Shown: positions 42,245 to 51,309, counted from the first letter of the stretch. The stretch: DNA of 64,000 bases from Microbacterium testaceum StLB037 (GCF_900104345.1 NZ_FNJN01000006.1:124001-188000); one strand, 5' to 3'. Notes: generated by a model from the letters alone, not told the origin. Program-made: numbers and translations.

Positions 42245-42430
42245 TCAGGCGATCCGGGCGAGCCCGCAGCGGTGGCAGGCCCACCAGGCTGCAGAGCCTC
42301 GCTGGACGGGTTCGGTCACGCCCCCGCAGGACGCGCAGGCGGGGGCGAAGCCCGCGATCTCGTCGTCGCCGTCATCCTGAAGCACGGGTCGGTCGCCGGA
42401 AGCCAAGATGGACATGAGGTATTTTGACAT
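42245..42430 (-). CDS. Small zinc-ribbon protein
   Basis: A 61-residue protein with two CxxC knuckles, CASCGG and CHRCGL, 18 residues apart: a zinc ribbon. The N-terminal ~25 residues are polar. Start ATG 42430 or 42436; both lie in a 12-bp palindrome ACATGCGCATGT (42427-42438), which may be an operator. No known function. Confidence 0.6.
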   Translation of the reverse strand: MSKYLMSILASGDRPVLQDDGDDEIAGFAPACASCGGVTEPVQRGSAAWWACHRCGLARIA

Positions 42431-42469
42431 GCGCATGTGCGGGCACCTGTGTTATCCACAGGCCGCTGC

Positions 42470-42877
42470 TCAGAAGATCCCCGACACCTGCTCCCACAGG
42501 ATCGCGACGACTGGTCCGATCTCGCCGACGCGCTGGGCCGATCCGAGCACGACGGCGACGAGTGGGAAGGCCGTCACGGCCAGCGCCACGAGAACGCTTA
42601 TGACCGCCAGCGTCCATGCGGCGGGTGCCCGGTGCCGCGTGATCGCGAGGGCGAGAAGCCCCGCGATCACGACGGCACCGACGACGGTGACCGCGAGGAC
42701 GCTGAGGGCGGGGAAGGGCACGATACCGGCTGTGCTCGCCGTCGCCCCGCCGAGAAAGCCGACGAGTGGCAGGTACAGCGCCAGCGCGATGATCGCGACG
42801 GCGCCGGCCCCGACTGCTCCCGCGATGACGCTGCGCCGCGATTGCAGCAGGGTCCTGCTCGAGGAGGAACGAAACAT
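42470..42877 (-). CDS. Small integral membrane protein
   Basis: A 135-residue protein with four hydrophobic segments, starting MFRSSSSRTLLQSRRSVIAG. GGAGG is 6 nt before the ATG. It is the third of four consecutive minus-strand genes after a basic small protein at 42907. Family not recognised. Confidence 0.65.
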   Translation of the reverse strand: MFRSSSSRTLLQSRRSVIAGAVGAGAVAIIALALYLPLVGFLGGATASTAGIVPFPALSVLAVTVVGAVVIAGLLALAITRHRAPAAWTLAVISVLVALAVTAFPLVAVVLGSAQRVGEIGPVVAILWEQVSGIF

Positions 42878-42906
42878 GGGGAGCCTCCGTTCGAGGGACG
42901 GGCGGA

Positions 42907-43131
42907 TCACTTCCGGAGGTCGTGAAACGTCTTCTTCGCGCGCTTCTCCGCAGCCGCGGCAGCCTTCTTCGCCGCCTTGTGGCGACGCTTGCGGGCGCGC
43001 GGGTCGTTCCACAGCCGGACGATCTGGTGGCCGACGGACTCCCGGTTCTTCACCTGGACGCGCGGGGTCCGGGTGCCGACCGCGTAGGCGATCAGGGCGA
43101 CGGCACCGATCACGATGAGCTTGTTGCGCAT
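42907..43131 (-). CDS. Small basic membrane-anchored protein
   Basis: A 74-residue protein with one N-terminal membrane segment (residues ~4-20) and a long Lys/Arg/Ala-rich cytoplasmic tail (RARKRRHKAAKKAAAAAEKR). GAGG is 5 nt before the ATG. The basic tail could bind nucleic acid or acidic lipid. Function unknown. Confidence 0.65.
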   Translation of the reverse strand: MRNKLIVIGAVALIAYAVGTRTPRVQVKNRESVGHQIVRLWNDPRARKRRHKAAKKAAAAAEKRAKKTFHDLRK

Positions 43132-43339
43132 GGCATCCTCCTTGTCGTCGAGGATCTCGATGCACTCCGCCGGGAGGGGGCCCTCGGCGCGAGATCCGTC
43201 ACCAAGGAGACGTGGCGAGCGGCTGATTCGTCACGCGCCGTGGAAGAAAGATCGACAGCGCCGACGTCTGTCATCGCGCGCGCGGGGCGCGACGCCCTTC
43301 GGAGCAGATGCGCTCACGTTCAGGCGGACCGTGTCCGGG

Positions 43340-44665
43340 TCAGGGGCGCCCCATGCCGTGATAGGTCCAGCCGGCATCGCGCCACGCCGCCGGGTCGAGG
43401 CAGTTGCGTCCGTCGATCACGACGCGACCTCGCGCGAGCGAGGCGGCGTGCTCCGGGCTCAGCTCGCGTCGGTACTCGTCCCACTCCGTCACGACGATGA
43501 CCGCGTCCGCGTCGCGGAGGGTGGCGTCCAGGTCGGTGTCGTAGGTGAGCTGCGGGTGCACCCGTCGCGCGTTCTCGATCGCCGCGGGATCGGTCAGGGT
43601 GACCCGGGCCCCCAGCCCGTGCAGTCGAACGGCCACATCGAGCGCGGGAGAGTCGCGGATGTCGTCGCTGTGCGGCTTGAAGGCCGCTCCCAGTACGGCG
43701 ATCTTCTTCTCGAAGACGGATCCGTCCAGCGCGCTCACGGCGAGCTCGACGGCGCGGTCGCGGCGGCGGAGGTTGATGGCATCCACTTCTCGGAGGAAGG
43801 CGACGGACTCGCCGCGGCCCAGTTCTTCGGCCCGCGCGGAGAAGGCTCGAATGTCCTTCGGGAGGCACCCTCCGCCGAATCCGATGCCGGCTCCGAGGAA
43901 GCGGCGTCCGATGCGGACGTCATGGCCGATCGCGTCGGCGAGCGTGGTCACGTCTGCCCCCGTCACCTCCGCGATCTCGGCCATCGCATTGATGAAGCTG
44001 ATCTTGGTGGCGAGGAAGGCGTTCGCCGCGACCTTGACCAGCTCGGCAGTGGCGTAGTCGGTCACGACGAACGGCGTTCCCTTGGTGATCGAGGGGTGGT
44101 AAACCTCGCGCAGGATCTGTGCGGTGCGCTCACCCTCCGCCGTCGGGGAGCCGTCAGCCGAGGGAACGCCGGCGACGAGTCGATCGGGGTCGATGGTGTC
44201 CTGCACCGCCCAGCCCTCGCGCAGGAACTCCGGATTCCAGACGAGCACCGCGCCGCGCTCGGACACCCGGGGTGCCAGACGGGCGGCTGTGCCGACGGGG
44301 ACGGTCGACTTGCCCGCGACGACATCGCCGGGAGCGAGGAAGGGAAGAAGCGTGTCGATCGCTGCATCGACGTAGGTCAGATCCGCAGCGTGGCCGCCCG
44401 CCTGCTGGGGTGTGCCGACGCCGATGAAGTGCACCGCGGCACCTCGAGCCGCCGACATGTCCGTCGTGAACGAGAGGCGTCCCGAGGCGATCCCCTCGGT
44501 GAGAATCTGCTGCAGGCCGGGCTCGAAGAACGGTGCCTCTCCCCGCGAGAGCGTCGCGATCTTGCGCTCGTCGACGTCGATGCCCACCACGTCGTGGCCG
44601 ATGGAGGCCATCGCCGCCGCGTGAACAGCTCCCAAGTATCCGCAACCCACGACAGACAGACGCAC
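43340..44665 (-). CDS. UDP-glucose/UDP-sugar 6-dehydrogenase
   Basis: A 441-residue NAD-dependent enzyme that oxidises UDP-glucose to UDP-glucuronate. It has the Rossmann motif VGCGYLG at the N terminus, VGTP and STVPVGT loops, the central EFLREG helix, the catalytic Cys in GFGGGCLPKD (about C267) and a C-terminal NAD-binding half. GTG 44665 is chosen because AAAGG is 8 nt upstream; TTG 44671 is too close. Next to a sugar transferase gene, it likely supplies precursor for an acidic exopolysaccharide. Confidence 0.92.
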   Translation of the reverse strand: MRLSVVGCGYLGAVHAAAMASIGHDVVGIDVDERKIATLSRGEAPFFEPGLQQILTEGIASGRLSFTTDMSAARGAAVHFIGVGTPQQAGGHAADLTYVDAAIDTLLPFLAPGDVVAGKSTVPVGTAARLAPRVSERGAVLVWNPEFLREGWAVQDTIDPDRLVAGVPSADGSPTAEGERTAQILREVYHPSITKGTPFVVTDYATAELVKVAANAFLATKISFINAMAEIAEVTGADVTTLADAIGHDVRIGRRFLGAGIGFGGGCLPKDIRAFSARAEELGRGESVAFLREVDAINLRRRDRAVELAVSALDGSVFEKKIAVLGAAFKPHSDDIRDSPALDVAVRLHGLGARVTLTDPAAIENARRVHPQLTYDTDLDATLRDADAVIVVTEWDEYRRELSPEHAASLARGRVVIDGRNCLDPAAWRDAGWTYHGMGRP

Positions 44666-44741
44666 GATCAAAGCCTTTCAGATATCCGCGGCGAGAACCG
44701 ACGGCGACGGTCCGAAGACCGGAACGGGGTAGTGGCGATCG

Positions 44742-46322
44742 TCACGCCGCCGTCTCACCGGGAGCGAGGGCCGCGCGGGCGGTCTTGCCGAGGATGACGA
44801 AGTCGCCCAGAAGGGTCCAGTTCTCCACGTACGACAGGTCGAGTCGTACGGACTCCTCCCAGGAGAGGGAGGACCGCCCGCTGACCTGCCAGAGGCCCGT
44901 GATGCCGGGCTTGGCGAGGAATCGCCGGTGCACGTGGTCGGCGTAGACGGCCACCTCGGAGGGAAGCGGAGGGCGCGGTCCGACCAGCGACATCGAGCCC
45001 CCCACCACGTTGAAGAGCTGGGGGAGCTCGTCGAGGCTGAACTTGCGCATCACGCGACCGATGGGGGTGACGCGCGGGTCGTTCTTCATCTTGAACAGCA
45101 CTTCGTTCCCGGAATCTCGCTGCTGTGCGATCAGCTGCGCGCGCAACTCCTCGGCGTTGACCACCATCGAACGGAACTTGAACATGGTGAACTCGCGGCC
45201 GCGGAAGCCGACGCGAGTCTGGCGGAACAGGACCGGCCCCTCGCTCGACAGTCGCACGGCGACGGCCAGGAACAGCAGCAGGGGGCTGAGCAATACCACC
45301 CCGAGGCTCGCCGCGGCGAGGTCGACGGATCTCTTCAGGAAGCTCTGTCCCCTCGAGAACTTCGGGGTCTCGACGTGGATGAGGGGGAGGCCGGCGACGG
45401 GCCTGGTGTGCAGTCGTGGCCCGGCGATGTCGACGATGCTCGGGGCGAGGACGAGGTGCTGGCGACCCGCCTCCAGGCTCCACGAGATCTCTTTGACCTT
45501 CTCCGCGGGCAGCTCGTCGGCACTGGTGATGGCGACCGTGTCGGCGCCGGTCGCGGCCAGTGCCCGCGACACGTCGCCGACGTGACCCATGATCGGAATC
45601 TCGGTGCCCGGGATGGTGTCGGCCGTCTTGGCGTGGGGCACGCAGGCGCCGACGACGCGGTAGCCGGCGCTGGGCGTGCGGGCGAATTCGCGCGCGAGCT
45701 GCGTCACCGAGGGGAGCGAGCCGACGAGGAGGACGTGCGCGGAGTACCGACCGCGGGAGCGCTGCACGACGAGCCACTGCCTCCACATCCATCGCGTGAA
45801 GCAGAGGACCAGGATGCCGGACGGCAGGCTGACCAGCAGGTAACCGCGGGCCACGTCGATCTGGGTGAGGAAGGCGATGATCGCCACGGCGCCGAACAGG
45901 CGGAAGCTGGCGTCGGCGATGCGCACGTACTCGGCGGAGCCGGTGCCGATGACCCGGTCGCTGCGGGACTCGACGAAGGCGAGCGCCCACATCCAGGTCA
46001 CGATGAGGATGGCGGAGAAGGCCCAATAAGAGAGATCGCTGATGCGGCTGTCGCTGCCCGCGGCGAGTTGCGCATTCCCGAGGCCGAACCAGAGCAGCTG
46101 GGTGCCGTAGACGACCCAGACGAGCGCGGCGAAGTCGGTGAGGACCAGATTACGCCGGTACCGACCGCGCCAGCGGTCTTTCACGTGCGACGGGGGAGGT
46201 GCCGTCACCGGTGTCACTCCGGCGGAGACCTCGGTCGATACGGTCCGGGATGCCGGGGCGGTGGCACCGACCGGATCCGCATCTGCGGAGGACGCGCCGG
46301 GGCGCAGGTCAGACATCGCCAT
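44742..46322 (-). CDS. Polyprenyl-phosphate sugar-1-phosphate transferase (priming glycosyltransferase)
   Basis: A 526-residue membrane enzyme of the WbaP/CpsE class that starts exopolysaccharide repeat units on undecaprenyl phosphate. It has about five membrane segments (~55-220), a cytoplasmic NAD-fold-like domain, then the catalytic sugar-transferase domain (~335-526) with KRSVDLAAASLG, FKFRSMVVNAE, the DELPQLFNVVGGSMSLVGPR block and KPGITGLWQVSGRS. GGAGG lies 11 nt before ATG 46322. The leader carries a perfect CCCACGC/GCGTGGG hairpin (46341-46356). Confidence 0.93.
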   Translation of the reverse strand: MAMSDLRPGASSADADPVGATAPASRTVSTEVSAGVTPVTAPPPSHVKDRWRGRYRRNLVLTDFAALVWVVYGTQLLWFGLGNAQLAAGSDSRISDLSYWAFSAILIVTWMWALAFVESRSDRVIGTGSAEYVRIADASFRLFGAVAIIAFLTQIDVARGYLLVSLPSGILVLCFTRWMWRQWLVVQRSRGRYSAHVLLVGSLPSVTQLAREFARTPSAGYRVVGACVPHAKTADTIPGTEIPIMGHVGDVSRALAATGADTVAITSADELPAEKVKEISWSLEAGRQHLVLAPSIVDIAGPRLHTRPVAGLPLIHVETPKFSRGQSFLKRSVDLAAASLGVVLLSPLLLFLAVAVRLSSEGPVLFRQTRVGFRGREFTMFKFRSMVVNAEELRAQLIAQQRDSGNEVLFKMKNDPRVTPIGRVMRKFSLDELPQLFNVVGGSMSLVGPRPPLPSEVAVYADHVHRRFLAKPGITGLWQVSGRSSLSWEESVRLDLSYVENWTLLGDFVILGKTARAALAPGETAA

Positions 46323-46369
46323 GTCTCTTCCTCCCCCCATCCCACGCGTGCGTGGGAGCCCTCCCGCGA

Positions 46370-46397
46370 ACAGTAACAGGCGATATTCACCCGTCAA
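46370..46397 (-). promoter_or_regulatory. Promoter of the sugar transferase gene
   Basis: TTGACG (46397-46392) and TACTGT (46375-46370) on the minus strand with a 16-nt spacer. Confidence 0.55.
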
Positions 46398-46471
46398 GTC
46401 ACCCTTCATCTCTTGTCATACGTAGGAAACCTGAACGATAGGCGTGTGCAATTCACCTGGCGGATGACGTG

Positions 46472-46500
46472 TTGGTCCGTTATGGACGTTCCTCTACACT
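46472..46500 (+). promoter_or_regulatory. Promoter of the first PIG-L deacetylase gene
   Basis: TTGGTC (46472-46477), 17-nt spacer, TACACT (46495-46500), about 80 nt before the start codon. Confidence 0.6.
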
Positions 46501-46580
46501 CGGGCGCGGATCAGCCGAACTCGGCTGTCTCGAGATCGTGCCGCACGGTGGGGTCGTCACACCCCGTCCGAAAGGTTCCG

Positions 46581-47657
46581 ATGCCACGAGCCTCGTCGTC
46601 GATGTCTCGCCCCCGTCGGGTGCAGGCCGGCCTCGTCGTCGCGATCGCGCTCGCCGCCGTGGTGGTCTTGGCGGTCGGCGGCGTCTTCGCCTTCGCACTG
46701 TTCCGTCCGGAGCCCGCGTCGACGCCGACGCCGACCCCGTCCGCGGCGGCAACGACGGCCACGCCGTCCGCGTCGGCCTCGCCGACCGCGACGATCCCGC
46801 CGCCGCCCCCGCCCGTCCCGTCGTCGCCCGCCGCGCAGGGATGCGAGGGGGCGTCGACCCTGATGACCATCTGGGCGCACCCCGACGACGACATCATCTT
46901 CGCCAACCCGACCATCTCGGACGCCATCGCCACCGGTCGGTGCGTGCGGACGGTGTTCGTGACCGCGGGCGACGCCGGTAAGGGCCTGGACTACGTGGCG
47001 GCGCGGGAGCTCGGCATCCTGCGCGCGTACAACGCCATGCGCGGCAAGGACGGCGAGTGGGATGCCGCCGAGATCACGCTCGGCACGGGAATGCAGGTCC
47101 GGCGGCTCGTTCCGAAGGACGATCCGCGCCTGTCGGTTCTGTATCTCCGCCTCCCGGACGGGAACCTCACCGGCGAGGGATTCGACGCGACGGCGCACGC
47201 GACCCTGAGCAAGCTCTACGACGGAGCAGCGGGGACCCTCGCACCCGTCGACGGGGGACCGGCCGTGACCCGCGATCAGCTCATCGCGTCCGTCCGGGAG
47301 CTGGTGTCGGCATTCCACCCGGAAGGGACGCTCACCCATATCCCGCGTGGCAGCGCCTTCGCCCCCGGGGACCACCCGGATCACTCGGCGGTGGGAACCC
47401 TGATCCGCGACTCACTGACCTCCGACGCGGCGGTGGGGCCCGGCATCCGGTACTTCGTGGGGTACCCCTCCGAGAACCTGCCGGCGAATCTCGAGGGCGC
47501 GGTGCTCGACACCAAGGTCGACACCTACCGCATCTACACGCAGCAGGATCAGGTGGTCCGGTGCGCCGATCGCAGCGCGTGCCTGAAGACCCGGAAGTTC
47601 GGCCAGTGGCTGCAACGGTCCTATCCGAAGGCCGAAGCCGACCTGCAGATGGGGTGA
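46581..47657 (+). CDS. Exported PIG-L/LmbE-type deacetylase (1)
   Basis: A 358-residue protein with a membrane anchor (~15-40), a Pro/Ala/Thr-rich linker (~43-85) and an extracellular PIG-L domain. Zinc motifs are AHPDDD (H100) and GDHPDHSAVG (first His ~265). PIG-L enzymes deacetylate N-acetylglucosamine in small thiols, GPI anchors or polysaccharides. The outward-facing domain next to exopolysaccharide genes points to modification of surface glycans. AAAGG precedes the ATG. A paralogue is at 49038. Confidence 0.85.
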   Translation: MPRASSSMSRPRRVQAGLVVAIALAAVVVLAVGGVFAFALFRPEPASTPTPTPSAAATTATPSASASPTATIPPPPPPVPSSPAAQGCEGASTLMTIWAHPDDDIIFANPTISDAIATGRCVRTVFVTAGDAGKGLDYVAARELGILRAYNAMRGKDGEWDAAEITLGTGMQVRRLVPKDDPRLSVLYLRLPDGNLTGEGFDATAHATLSKLYDGAAGTLAPVDGGPAVTRDQLIASVRELVSAFHPEGTLTHIPRGSAFAPGDHPDHSAVGTLIRDSLTSDAAVGPGIRYFVGYPSENLPANLEGAVLDTKVDTYRIYTQQDQVVRCADRSACLKTRKFGQWLQRSYPKAEADLQMG

Positions 47658-47677
47658 ATCGGTCCCGATGCCCGAAC

Positions 47678-47899
47678 TCAGGAGTCGGCGGCGAGGGATT
47701 CCTCGACGGCCGCGCGGGCCTCACGCTCGGCGATGATGTCGACGAAGTCCTTGACGGGAGCTTCGGCGTACTTGTCCACCGCGACGACGGCCTCTTCGTG
47801 AACCACCTCCGGCTGGGCGTCGGGGAAGCGCGCCTGGACGCGCTCCTCGACTCCGGCGACCGTCTCGTCCTTGTCGAAACTCTCGTTGCGCTTCGTCAT
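47678..47899 (-). CDS. Three-helix-bundle dimerisation-domain protein
   Basis: A 73-residue helical protein (MTKRNESFDKDETVAGVEER, ARFPDAQPEVVHEEAVVAVD, EAPVKDFVDIIAEREAR) fitting the DUF3562-type three-helix bundle family of small proteins. Short gap (11 nt) to the PEBP gene upstream on the same strand suggests an operon. Function unknown. Confidence 0.65.
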   Translation of the reverse strand: MTKRNESFDKDETVAGVEERVQARFPDAQPEVVHEEAVVAVDKYAEAPVKDFVDIIAEREARAAVEESLAADS

Positions 47900-47910
47900 G
47901 GTCCGGATCC

Positions 47911-48435
47911 TCAGTGCTGGTAGGTGCCGTGCAGGATCGCCCGCCCCAGCGTCTTGAACGCCAGATTGAACGAGACGACGGCCGGGGAGGCATCCGAGTC
48001 GACGCCGAGCGTCTCCTCGCCCACGGCGTGCACGACGAAGAAGTAGCGGTGGGGCTGGTCGCCCTGCGGGGGAGCCGCCCCGAGGAACCCCTTCTCGCCG
48101 CCGTCGTTGCGAACGTGGAAGGCCGCGCCCGGGAGCTCTCCGGAAGCGGCGCCCGAGGCCACTTCGCGGACATCCGCCGGAACGTCGACCAGGACCCAGT
48201 GCCAGAAGCCGCTCGGGGTCGGCGCGTCGGGGTCGAAGCCCGTGATCACGAAGGACTTGGTGCCCTCCGGGACCTCCGACCACGCCAGGTGCGGGGAGGT
48301 GTTGCCCTTGTCGGCGACCTGGTCGTCCTTCAGGGGCTGACCGTCGGCGATGTCGTCGCTGGTCACCGCGAAGGACGGCACGGACGGAAGGAGCGGGTAC
48401 GGATCGGGGGTCTGCGGTCGGGAGAGATCAGCCAT
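47911..48435 (-). CDS. PEBP-family (YbhB/YbcL) protein
   Basis: A 174-residue phosphatidylethanolamine-binding-fold protein. Signature segments are [36 protein letters not shown] (the D-P-D-x-P motif) and [10 protein letters not shown]. Bacterial PEBPs bind small anionic ligands; roles are poorly known. A TAGCGT -10 box lies 6 nt before the ATG. Confidence 0.88.
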   Translation of the reverse strand: MADLSRPQTPDPYPLLPSVPSFAVTSDDIADGQPLKDDQVADKGNTSPHLAWSEVPEGTKSFVITGFDPDAPTPSGFWHWVLVDVPADVREVASGAASGELPGAAFHVRNDGGEKGFLGAAPPQGDQPHRYFFVVHAVGEETLGVDSDASPAVVSFNLAFKTLGRAILHGTYQH

Positions 48436-48441
48436 GCAGGC

Positions 48442-48447
48442 ACGCTA
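48442..48447 (-). promoter_or_regulatory. -10 box of the PEBP gene, leaderless
   Basis: TAGCGT on the minus strand, 6 nt before the ATG at 48435. Confidence 0.5.
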
Positions 48448-48504
48448 GAACCGCCCGGTGGCCGGGGAGCAGGGCTTGCATCCCGGCCCGACGCCGGATA
48501 GCGC

Positions 48505-48786
48505 TCAGCCGTGCAGGCGGAGAAGAGAGTGCGCGGTCTCGCGGCACCCCTCGGGAGCAGGAAGGCCGTAGTCGTTCTCGACGACCGTCCGCAGCTCCGC
48601 GGCCAGTTCATCGACCGAGGGCCTTGTGTCGAGTGCCTCGAGGATCGGCAGGATCAGGTCGTCGTACTCGTCATCGGGCCAGCCCTGACCGATGTGGTGG
48701 ACCCCGATGGGATCCCACTCGTTGAGGACGGCGCGGATGCGCAGGGCTACGGGCGACAGTGACCGCGGCGGTGTGGACGTCTGCAT
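48505..48786 (-). CDS. Small DUF1871-like hypothetical protein
   Basis: A 93-residue protein. The core (VALRIRAVLNEWDPIGV, then DDEYDDLILPILEAL) resembles DUF1871-type proteins that have a WDP-x-G and DEYD pattern and occur near toxin-immunity or surface loci. No ribosome binding site was clear before the ATG. Confidence 0.5.
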   Translation of the reverse strand: MQTSTPPRSLSPVALRIRAVLNEWDPIGVHHIGQGWPDDEYDDLILPILEALDTRPSVDELAAELRTVVENDYGLPAPEGCRETAHSLLRLHG

Positions 48787-49037
48787 AGGGCGAGTGTCGT
48801 CACCCTCTCTAGGTGCGCGCTGAGGATCGCCGATGCGTCCGGTGCGCGGCGTCCTCATCGCGCCGCCCGTGTGGGAGCGTGATCCGCCGATCGGTTTCAC
48901 CCCACCCCGCCGGGTGGCGGGGCTGCGGGGTTTCGGATCCGGAAACCGGCACCGTCGCGATAGCGTCGGAAGGCGCCCGAGGGCGAGGGGGAACCCGCAA
49001 TCCGTCGCCGGGGGGCGAAGTACAGGACGGAGTCGCC

Positions 49038-50108
49038 GTGAGTGACATCGACGAGCCTTCGGGCGCCGATCAGGCACCCGTCGACCCCGCGGCACCGCGT
49101 CGCTCCGGGATCTCCCGCAGAGCCCTCGTGTTCGGCGGCATCGCCGTGGGCGGCCTCGCCGCGCTCGGCGGCGGCGCGCTCGTCTACCGCGAGATCCGTC
49201 GCTCAGCGCCGCCGGAGGGGACCTGGGTGAAACTCAGTCCCATCGTCCCGGTGCCCGAAGCCTCACCGCGGCCCGTGTCGCCGGCCTTCGAGGAGCCGGG
49301 AAGCGACACCACGGTGGCGGTCTGGGCGCACGCCGACGATGACATCATCTTCGCCAACCCGCACCTCGCCGGAATCATCGGCTCCGGTGCGACCCTGCGC
49401 ACGATCTTCGTCACCGCCGGTGACGCCGGCCGCGGCCTCGATTACGCGAAGCAGCGCGAGGCCGGCATCCGGGCCGCGTACGACGAGATGCGCGGCAGCA
49501 CGCAGCCGTGGAACACCGCCCAACTGACCCTCCGGAGCGGTGCACGCGTCACCCGATTCGTGCCGTCCGATGACCCGCGCCTGTCGATCACGGTGCTGCG
49601 CCTCCCCGACGGCAATCTCAGCGGAAAGGGGTTCGCGACCACGGGCGAAGCGGGACTCACCCAGCTCATCAACGGCTCGGTCCCCGCGCTCGCCCCGATC
49701 GACGACGGACCGACGCTCGACGCGAGCAGACTGGCCGAGACGGTCGCCGAGCTCATCCACGCGGGTCGCCCCGACCACATCACGACCAACATTCCGCACG
49801 AGAGCGCCTTCGCGCGCGGCGACCACCCCGACCACTCGTGCGTCGGCTCGCTCGTCCGCGCCGTCGCCCCCGTGTCGGGGATCGCCCCGGAAGCGGTCAC
49901 GTACTACATCGGCTATCCCTCGCTGCACGAGCCGGTCAACGTCGAGGGCGACGCTCTCGATGCCAAGGTCGACGTGTACGCCACCTACGCCGCCCAGGAC
50001 CCGGTGGTCACGTGCGACGGCGCCGCCGCCTGCCTCGCGCAGCCGGGGTTCGGGCAGTGGCTGCGTCGTTCGTACGGAAAGACCGAGGCCGAGCTGCGTC
50101 TCACCTGA
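49038..50108 (+). CDS. Exported PIG-L/LmbE-type deacetylase (2)
   Basis: A 356-residue paralogue of the gene at 46581: signal or anchor segment (~25-52), short linker, then the PIG-L domain. The first zinc motif reads AHADDD (H98), where nearly all family members have AHPDD(E/D); the second motif is GDHPDHSCVG. RSGISRRALVFGG before the hydrophobic stretch contains twin arginines but only a weak Tat consensus. GGACGGAG precedes the GTG. Catalysis may survive the Pro-to-Ala change, because the metal ligands are kept. Confidence 0.82.
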   Translation: MSDIDEPSGADQAPVDPAAPRRSGISRRALVFGGIAVGGLAALGGGALVYREIRRSAPPEGTWVKLSPIVPVPEASPRPVSPAFEEPGSDTTVAVWAHADDDIIFANPHLAGIIGSGATLRTIFVTAGDAGRGLDYAKQREAGIRAAYDEMRGSTQPWNTAQLTLRSGARVTRFVPSDDPRLSITVLRLPDGNLSGKGFATTGEAGLTQLINGSVPALAPIDDGPTLDASRLAETVAELIHAGRPDHITTNIPHESAFARGDHPDHSCVGSLVRAVAPVSGIAPEAVTYYIGYPSLHEPVNVEGDALDAKVDVYATYAAQDPVVTCDGAAACLAQPGFGQWLRRSYGKTEAELRLT

Positions 50109-50133
50109 CGCCTCGCGGTTCGAGGCGGGTCAG
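50105..50133. terminator. Bidirectional terminator overlapping both stop codons
   Basis: CGCCTCG (50109-50115) pairs with CGAGGCG (50121-50127), extended by CTGAC/GTCAG, between two convergent genes. Confidence 0.65.
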
Positions 50134-50777
50134 CGTCGCGAAGCGGGAGAGCCCGCGCGCTCCGCGATGAGAGCGGCCTCGACCCGGGACGAGACCGACA
50201 ACTTGCTCAGGATCGAGCTGACGTGGTCTTTGACCGTGGCGGAGCTCAAGTGCAGCCGGCGCCCGATCTCGGCATTGGAGTCTCCGGTGGGGAGGCACTC
50301 GAGCACGTCACGCTCGCGCTCCGTCAGGAGAGCGACGCGGCGCGCGGAGTCGAGGTCGGGGCCGCCCGAGAACCCGTCGACGAGGGCCCGAGAGACCTCC
50401 GGAGAGAGCACGACGCCGCCGGCCGCGAGCGAGCGGACCATCGCGGCGAGGTGTTCCGGGTCGGTGTCCTTGACGAGGAAACCCGTCGCGCCCTCTCGCA
50501 GGGCTCTCGCGATCGACTCGTCCGCCGCGAACGTCGTGAGGATGCCGACCACGGGTGGATCGTCATCGCCTCGCACCTCGGCGAGGATCTCGAGGCCGGT
50601 GAGTCCCGGCATCCGGATGTCGAGGAGCACGACGTCGGGGCGGAGCGCCCGGATCGCGTCGAGCGCGTCGGGGCCGTCAACGGCCGCGACGACCTCGATG
50701 TCGTCGGCGGCATTGAGGATGAAGGCGAAGCCGGAGCGGACGAGGGCCTCATCGTCGACGACAACAACCCGGATCAC
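50130..50777 (-). CDS. NarL/FixJ-family response regulator (orphan)
   Basis: A 215-residue regulator: receiver (~1-120) with DDE acidic pair, phospho-acceptor Asp in VVLLDIRMPG and Lys in FLVKDTDPEH, then a LuxR-type HTH (LTERERDVLECLPTGDSNAE; VKDHVSSILSKLSV). GTG 50777 is chosen because TACAGT is 7 nt upstream, giving a leaderless mRNA. No kinase gene lies next to it. Confidence 0.9.
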   Translation of the reverse strand: MIRVVVVDDEALVRSGFAFILNAADDIEVVAAVDGPDALDAIRALRPDVVLLDIRMPGLTGLEILAEVRGDDDPPVVGILTTFAADESIARALREGATGFLVKDTDPEHLAAMVRSLAAGGVVLSPEVSRALVDGFSGGPDLDSARRVALLTERERDVLECLPTGDSNAEIGRRLHLSSATVKDHVSSILSKLSVSSRVEAALIAERAGSPASRR

Positions 50778-50784
50778 GCCAGTC

Positions 50785-50790
50785 ACTGTA
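50785..50790 (-). promoter_or_regulatory. -10 box of the NarL-type regulator, leaderless
   Basis: TACAGT on the minus strand, 7 nt before the GTG at 50777. Confidence 0.5.
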
Positions 50791-50805
50791 CGCCGATACG
50801 ACGAA

Positions 50806-50830
50806 GCCGCCCCGCGGGATACGGGGCGGC
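50806..50830 (-). terminator. Terminator after the ohrR-ohr operon
   Basis: GCCGCCCCG (50806-50814) pairs perfectly with 50822-50830 across a 7-nt loop, downstream of ohr on the minus strand. Confidence 0.7.
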
Positions 50831-50889
50831 GGGCCGGGACGAGGCACGATACGTGGGGCTCAGCGCCTCGCCCCGGGGTCGGGGAGAGG

Positions 50890-51309
50890 TCAGTCCTCCG
50901 AGACGGTTACGGTGACCTCGATGTTGCCGCGCGTCGCGTTCGAGTACGGGCAGACCTGGTGCGCCTCGTCGGCGAGCTGCTGAGCGAGCTCGGACTCGAT
51001 GCCGGGCAGGACGACCTCGAGCAGGACGGCGAGCTGGTAGCCGCCCTGGCCATTGGGGCCGATGTGGACGCGGCCACCCACGGACGAGTCCGCGATGGCG
51101 ACCTTGCGGGCGCGGGCCACGGAGTGCAGCGCGCTGTGGAAGCAGGCGGCGTATCCCGCGGCGAAGAGCTGCTCGGGGTTGGTGCCGGCGCCGGAGCCGC
51201 CGAGCTCCTTGGGGGGAGCGACGTCGAGGTCGAGGTAGGTGCCGGCGGTCACGTGGCCGAGGCGGCCCTGGCCGGTGGAGACGGCTTCGGCGGTGTAGAG
51301 AACGTCCAT
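50890..51309 (-). CDS. ohr: Organic hydroperoxide resistance protein (Ohr/OsmC)
   Basis: A 139-residue thiol peroxidase that reduces organic hydroperoxides. Both redox cysteines are present: C56 in GYAACFHSAL and C120 in HQVCPYSNATRGN, as in the Ohr subfamily. It follows ohrR on the same strand by 37 nt, forming an ohrR-ohr operon. Confidence 0.95.
   Translation of the reverse strand: MDVLYTAEAVSTGQGRLGHVTAGTYLDLDVAPPKELGGSGAGTNPEQLFAAGYAACFHSALHSVARARKVAIADSSVGGRVHIGPNGQGGYQLAVLLEVVLPGIESELAQQLADEAHQVCPYSNATRGNIEVTVTVSED

Noticed and set aside
42452..42460. TTATCCACA, a perfect DnaA-box match
   Set aside because: A single box, with no cluster, no AT-rich unwinding element and no dnaA/dnaN nearby; not an origin.
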